Part shown: positions 59,046-61,181 of the stretch, piece by piece | Layout of the letters: the number at the start of each line of letters is the position of its first letter | How positions within the stretch are numbered: the first letter of the stretch is position 1 | From: Deltaproteobacteria bacterium | GTDB lineage: Bacteria > Myxococcota_A > UBA9160 > SMWR01 | Direction of reading: 5' to 3' | DNA: 61,181 bases | Assembly (NCBI GenBank): GCA_019310965.1 | Contig: JAFDDG010000024.1 | Coordinates: forward strand, 1 to 61,181 | The notes under the pieces: model-generated | The model's database searches: none | The model's input: the letters and a program-made list of their open reading frames with translations, nothing else | What the model was told of the DNA's origin: nothing | Translations under genes and position numbers: made by a program

Positions 59046-60034
59046 GCCGACGGGTCCGCCTGCGAGCGCCGCCCCCAGGCGAAGAGCGCAAGGCCGAAGA
59101 AGCCCCACACCAGGGTCGCCGCGAACACCGAGAGCGACAGCGATAAGGCCACTTCCGCGCGCATGCCGAGGGAGCCGAAGAGCTCGACGTAGAGCCATTC
59201 GCGCACACCCGCGCCGCCGATGCTCACCGGAATCAGGGTCACCAGCGTGACCAGCGGAACGATGACCGCGTACCAGTAGTCTGCGATGTGCGCGTCGAGT
59301 GGGCGCGACAGGCAGATCACCGCTGCCACCGGCAGCAGCTGCGCCACGATGCTCCAGCCGAAGCCGCTGAGGAGCGTCCGGGGCTTCTCCGAGAGTGCGG
59401 ATATCGCGTCGAGGGCGCTCTCGGCGCTCTCAGCCAGCGCACGGGAGACGCCCGCGAGGCGGCGGGCAAGCCGGCGCAGCAGCGCGTTGCTGGCGGGATG
59501 CAGGAAGGCGAAGCTCGTGGCGACCAGGCCGCCGGCGATGGCGAGTGCGGCCATCAGCTGCAGGTTCATCTCCGGCGGCAGCGGCGCGAACGGCGCTGCC
59601 GCCAGCACCACCACCCCGAGGGCAGCCAGGCTCAGCACGCGCTCCGCAGCGGCCACGGCGATCACCTCTATGCTGCGCCCGGTGTCGCGGCGTGCGTCGA
59701 CGACGCGATAGACGTCCGATAGCAGCGCGCTCGGCAGCACCAGCGCCAGGAAGTTCGCCACCACGTACGCGCGCAGCAGCGGCGAGAAGCTCGAGCCGAG
59801 GCCCGCGGCGCCGAGCAATACCTGGAAGCGTCGGGCCACCGCGACGAAGCTCAGGCCGAAGCAGACGAGTGCGGCGGCGAACCAGCCCACGGCGACCCTC
59901 GATTCCGCCACCCAGGCCGAGCTCAGCGTTTCGGCAATGCTGCGCGAGTCGGAGGGAATGGCGAGACGAAACGCCAGCACCAACAGCATCGCAGCGACAC
60001 CGAGGCGAACGCCGAGCCGTAGGGCGTCCTTCAT
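59042..60034 (-). CDS. Lysylphosphatidylglycerol synthase TM-region / UPF0104 flippase-like protein
   Basis: This 330-residue protein has about eight transmembrane helices and the family hallmark IGGAGVREWLYV near residue 280, with ANFLALVLPSALLSDVYRV earlier. It resembles the membrane part of MprF/AglD-type proteins, without a catalytic synthase domain. Such stand-alone proteins are found next to glycosyltransferases and may move lipid-linked sugars across the membrane. The downstream GT2 gene is coupled by ATGA. The ATG is at 60034, close to the divergent methyltransferase gene. Confidence 0.83.
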   Translation of the reverse strand: MKDALRLGVRLGVAAMLLVLAFRLAIPSDSRSIAETLSSAWVAESRVAVGWFAAALVCFGLSFVAVARRFQVLLGAAGLGSSFSPLLRAYVVANFLALVLPSALLSDVYRVVDARRDTGRSIEVIAVAAAERVLSLAALGVVVLAAAPFAPLPPEMNLQLMAALAIAGGLVATSFAFLHPASNALLRRLARRLAGVSRALAESAESALDAISALSEKPRTLLSGFGWSIVAQLLPVAAVICLSRPLDAHIADYWYAVIVPLVTLVTLIPVSIGGAGVREWLYVELFGSLGMRAEVALSLSLSVFAATLVWGFFGLALFAWGRRSQADPSA

Positions 60035-60090
60035 CCGCGTGCGGCTCGGCGCGGCGGCCGCGGCGAGCCGGGCGGCGTAGACTCTGTGGC

Positions 60091-60690
60091 GTGGCGGAAC
60101 TCCCGGATACGCGCGGCTCCGATTACGCGGAGCGGCTCGAAACGCTTTCCGGCGCAGGCTGGAAGCGCTGGCTCGACGTGCAGGCGCCCTATCGCTGGAA
60201 TGTCCGTCGTCTCGCGCTCGGCTACACGCTGGACGTCGGCTGCGGCATCGGCCGCAACCTCGTGCACTTGGGCCGCAACGGCGTCGGCATCGATCACAAC
60301 GCCCGGGCCATCGAGGTCGCGCGCGAACGCGGTTGCACGGCCTTCACGCCGGAGGCGTTTGCCGGGTCCGATTTCGCCCGGGATGCCGCCTTCGATGCGT
60401 TGCTCTGTGCACACGTCGTGGAGCACATGCACCACGACGAGGCAGTGGCGCTGCTGGGCGAGTACGTGCGCTTCGTGCGTCCGCGGGGGCAGGTGGCGCT
60501 GATGGCGCCCCAGGAGGCCGGTTTCCGCTCGGATCCCACTCACGTCGAGTACATGGACCTCGCCCGGCTGCGGCAGCTTCTCGATGCGCACGGGCTGGTG
60601 TGCGAACGCGCCTATTCGTTTCCGTTCCCTCGCAGCGTCGGGCGCTTCTTTCCCCACAACGAGTTCGTCGTGGTGGGCCGTCGCCCCTGA
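60091..60690 (+). CDS. SAM-dependent methyltransferase
   Basis: This 199-residue class I methyltransferase has motif I TLDVGCGIGRNLVHL (about 50), motif II VGIDHNARAIEVAR, motif III ALLCAHVVEHMHHDEA and a C-terminal EYMDLARLRQLL. The form is the UbiE/GT-associated type. It starts by GTG in the region shared with the flippase-like gene, so it is divergent from it. The methyl acceptor is unknown; surface glycan or lipid is a guess from context. Confidence 0.83.
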   Translation: MAELPDTRGSDYAERLETLSGAGWKRWLDVQAPYRWNVRRLALGYTLDVGCGIGRNLVHLGRNGVGIDHNARAIEVARERGCTAFTPEAFAGSDFARDAAFDALLCAHVVEHMHHDEAVALLGEYVRFVRPRGQVALMAPQEAGFRSDPTHVEYMDLARLRQLLDAHGLVCERAYSFPFPRSVGRFFPHNEFVVVGRRP

Positions 60691-60755
60691 GCCCGCGCCA
60701 CGCACGGGGCGGAGCGTAGCCAGATCGCGAGTGGGCTGCCCGGGGCCGTGCACCG

Positions 60756-61181
60756 CTATTCGACGTAGCCGAGTTGGCGCAGGCGGCGCATCCAGGCGTT
60801 GAGCCTGTGTTGCAACGCGGCGCGCCTCTTCGGCTCCAGGTCGGACAAGTCGCTGCGCTCTTCGGGGTCGTCGACGAGATCGTAGAGCTCGAAGCGCTGT
60901 CCCGGCGTAGCCCCGGGTGTCCAGATGAGCTTGTGGCGCCCCTCGATGACGGTGCGAAAGCGACCGGCGGAATCGAAGCGCACACGTCGCCGCACGAGGT
61001 GGGGGAAGTAGGAGTGTCCGCTCATCGCGAAGACCGGCGCCGCCGGCGGCGTCTCGCCACGCAGATAGGGCACCAGCGAGCGACCCTCGAGCTGGAGCTG
61101 CCAGTCGGCGCGCCCCGGCAAGCAGAGCAGCTCTGCCAGTGTGGGCGCCACGTCCACCAGCGAGACCCAGGCGTCGACGCG
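60756..61181 (-). CDS. Sulfatase, C-terminal part (cut by the window edge)
   Basis: The frame is open to the right end. It encodes the C-terminal region of a type I arylsulfatase/phosphatase: SLVDVAPTLAELLCLPG, EGRSLVPYLRGE, and FELYDLVDDPEERSDLSDLE, ending RRLRQLGYVE. The formylglycine active-site Cys/Ser lies in the missing N-terminal part. The enzyme would cleave sulfate esters or related substrates of surface polymers, fitting the glycan genes next to it. The C-terminal tail is the same as in the sulfatase remnant near 43.1 kb. Confidence 0.85.
   Translation of the reverse strand, partial: RVDAWVSLVDVAPTLAELLCLPGRADWQLQLEGRSLVPYLRGETPPAAPVFAMSGHSYFPHLVRRRVRFDSAGRFRTVIEGRHKLIWTPGATPGQRFELYDLVDDPEERSDLSDLEPKRRAALQHRLNAWMRRLRQLGYVE

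Noticed and set aside
1-61181. CRISPR arrays, rRNA, tRNA and prophage genes
   Set aside because: No regularly spaced repeats, no T-loop-like GGTTCRA patterns with a matching acceptor stem, and no phage structural motifs were recognised by eye; a covariance search could still find a tRNA I missed.

Overview
The window is GC-rich, densely coded bacterial chromosome with frequent GTG/TTG starts and many 4-base start/stop overlaps. The gene mix (PEP-CTERM proteins, several PilZ/EAL/HD-GYP proteins, an RqcH homologue, a large isoleucyl-tRNA synthetase with an unusual insert, acyl-CoA dehydrogenase, sigma-54-type promoters) suggests a free-living member of the former Deltaproteobacteria (Myxococcota/Desulfobacterota-like). 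That placement is an inference from gene content. I found no rRNA, no tRNA that I could recognise, no CRISPR array and no prophage.

Layout. 1-2.8 kb: remnant of an IS3-family transposase abutting a molybdate transporter operon (modABC, minus strand). 2.9-10 kb: plus-strand housekeeping run (RlmD/TrmA-type RNA methyltransferase, TOPRIM-like protein, lipoprotein, DUF420 membrane protein, alcohol dehydrogenase, HAD hydrolase, Nfu iron-sulfur carrier, penicillin-binding transpeptidase). 10-16 kb: a 35-residue basic protein, a tandem PilZ protein, CPBP protease, YqgE, an EAL protein and an MscS channel. 16-25 kb: glutathione transferase; a coupled metallo-beta-lactamase/SDR/SGNH operon; a 1.2-kb tandem duplication carrying two PEP-CTERM genes; a ThDP enzyme; class III alcohol dehydrogenase. 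25-33 kb: gene debris (MocR aminotransferase fragment), TauE/SafE exporter, fused trehalose-phosphate synthase/phosphatase, site-2 protease, a lone pqqB, acyl-CoA dehydrogenase. 33-43 kb: ileS, SnoaL-like protein, PilZ, HD-GYP, mutM, rqcH, another alcohol dehydrogenase. 43-45 kb: sulfatase remnant, HspQ, glycosyltransferase. 54-61 kb: a cell-surface glycan block (two polytopic glycosyltransferases, GT2, flippase-like protein, methyltransferase, sulfatase).

The most unusual part is 44.6-54.5 kb, a stress/energy cluster: Hsp20, an acyl carrier protein lacking its phosphopantetheine serine, YbaK, a tiny Hsp20, PEP synthase, cytochrome c, two CBS-domain proteins, a PHP-less PolX, a tiny universal stress protein and an APH/AAA kinase. 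Four genes in it are preceded by sequences matching the -24/-12 sigma-54 promoter with exact GG-N10-GC spacing, some with palindromes upstream. Several genes downstream of these promoters are internally deleted or joined out of frame (mini-Hsp20, mini-Usp, CBS/PolX junction). The cluster therefore looks like a sigma-54 stress regulon that has been eroded by short deletions while its promoters were kept.
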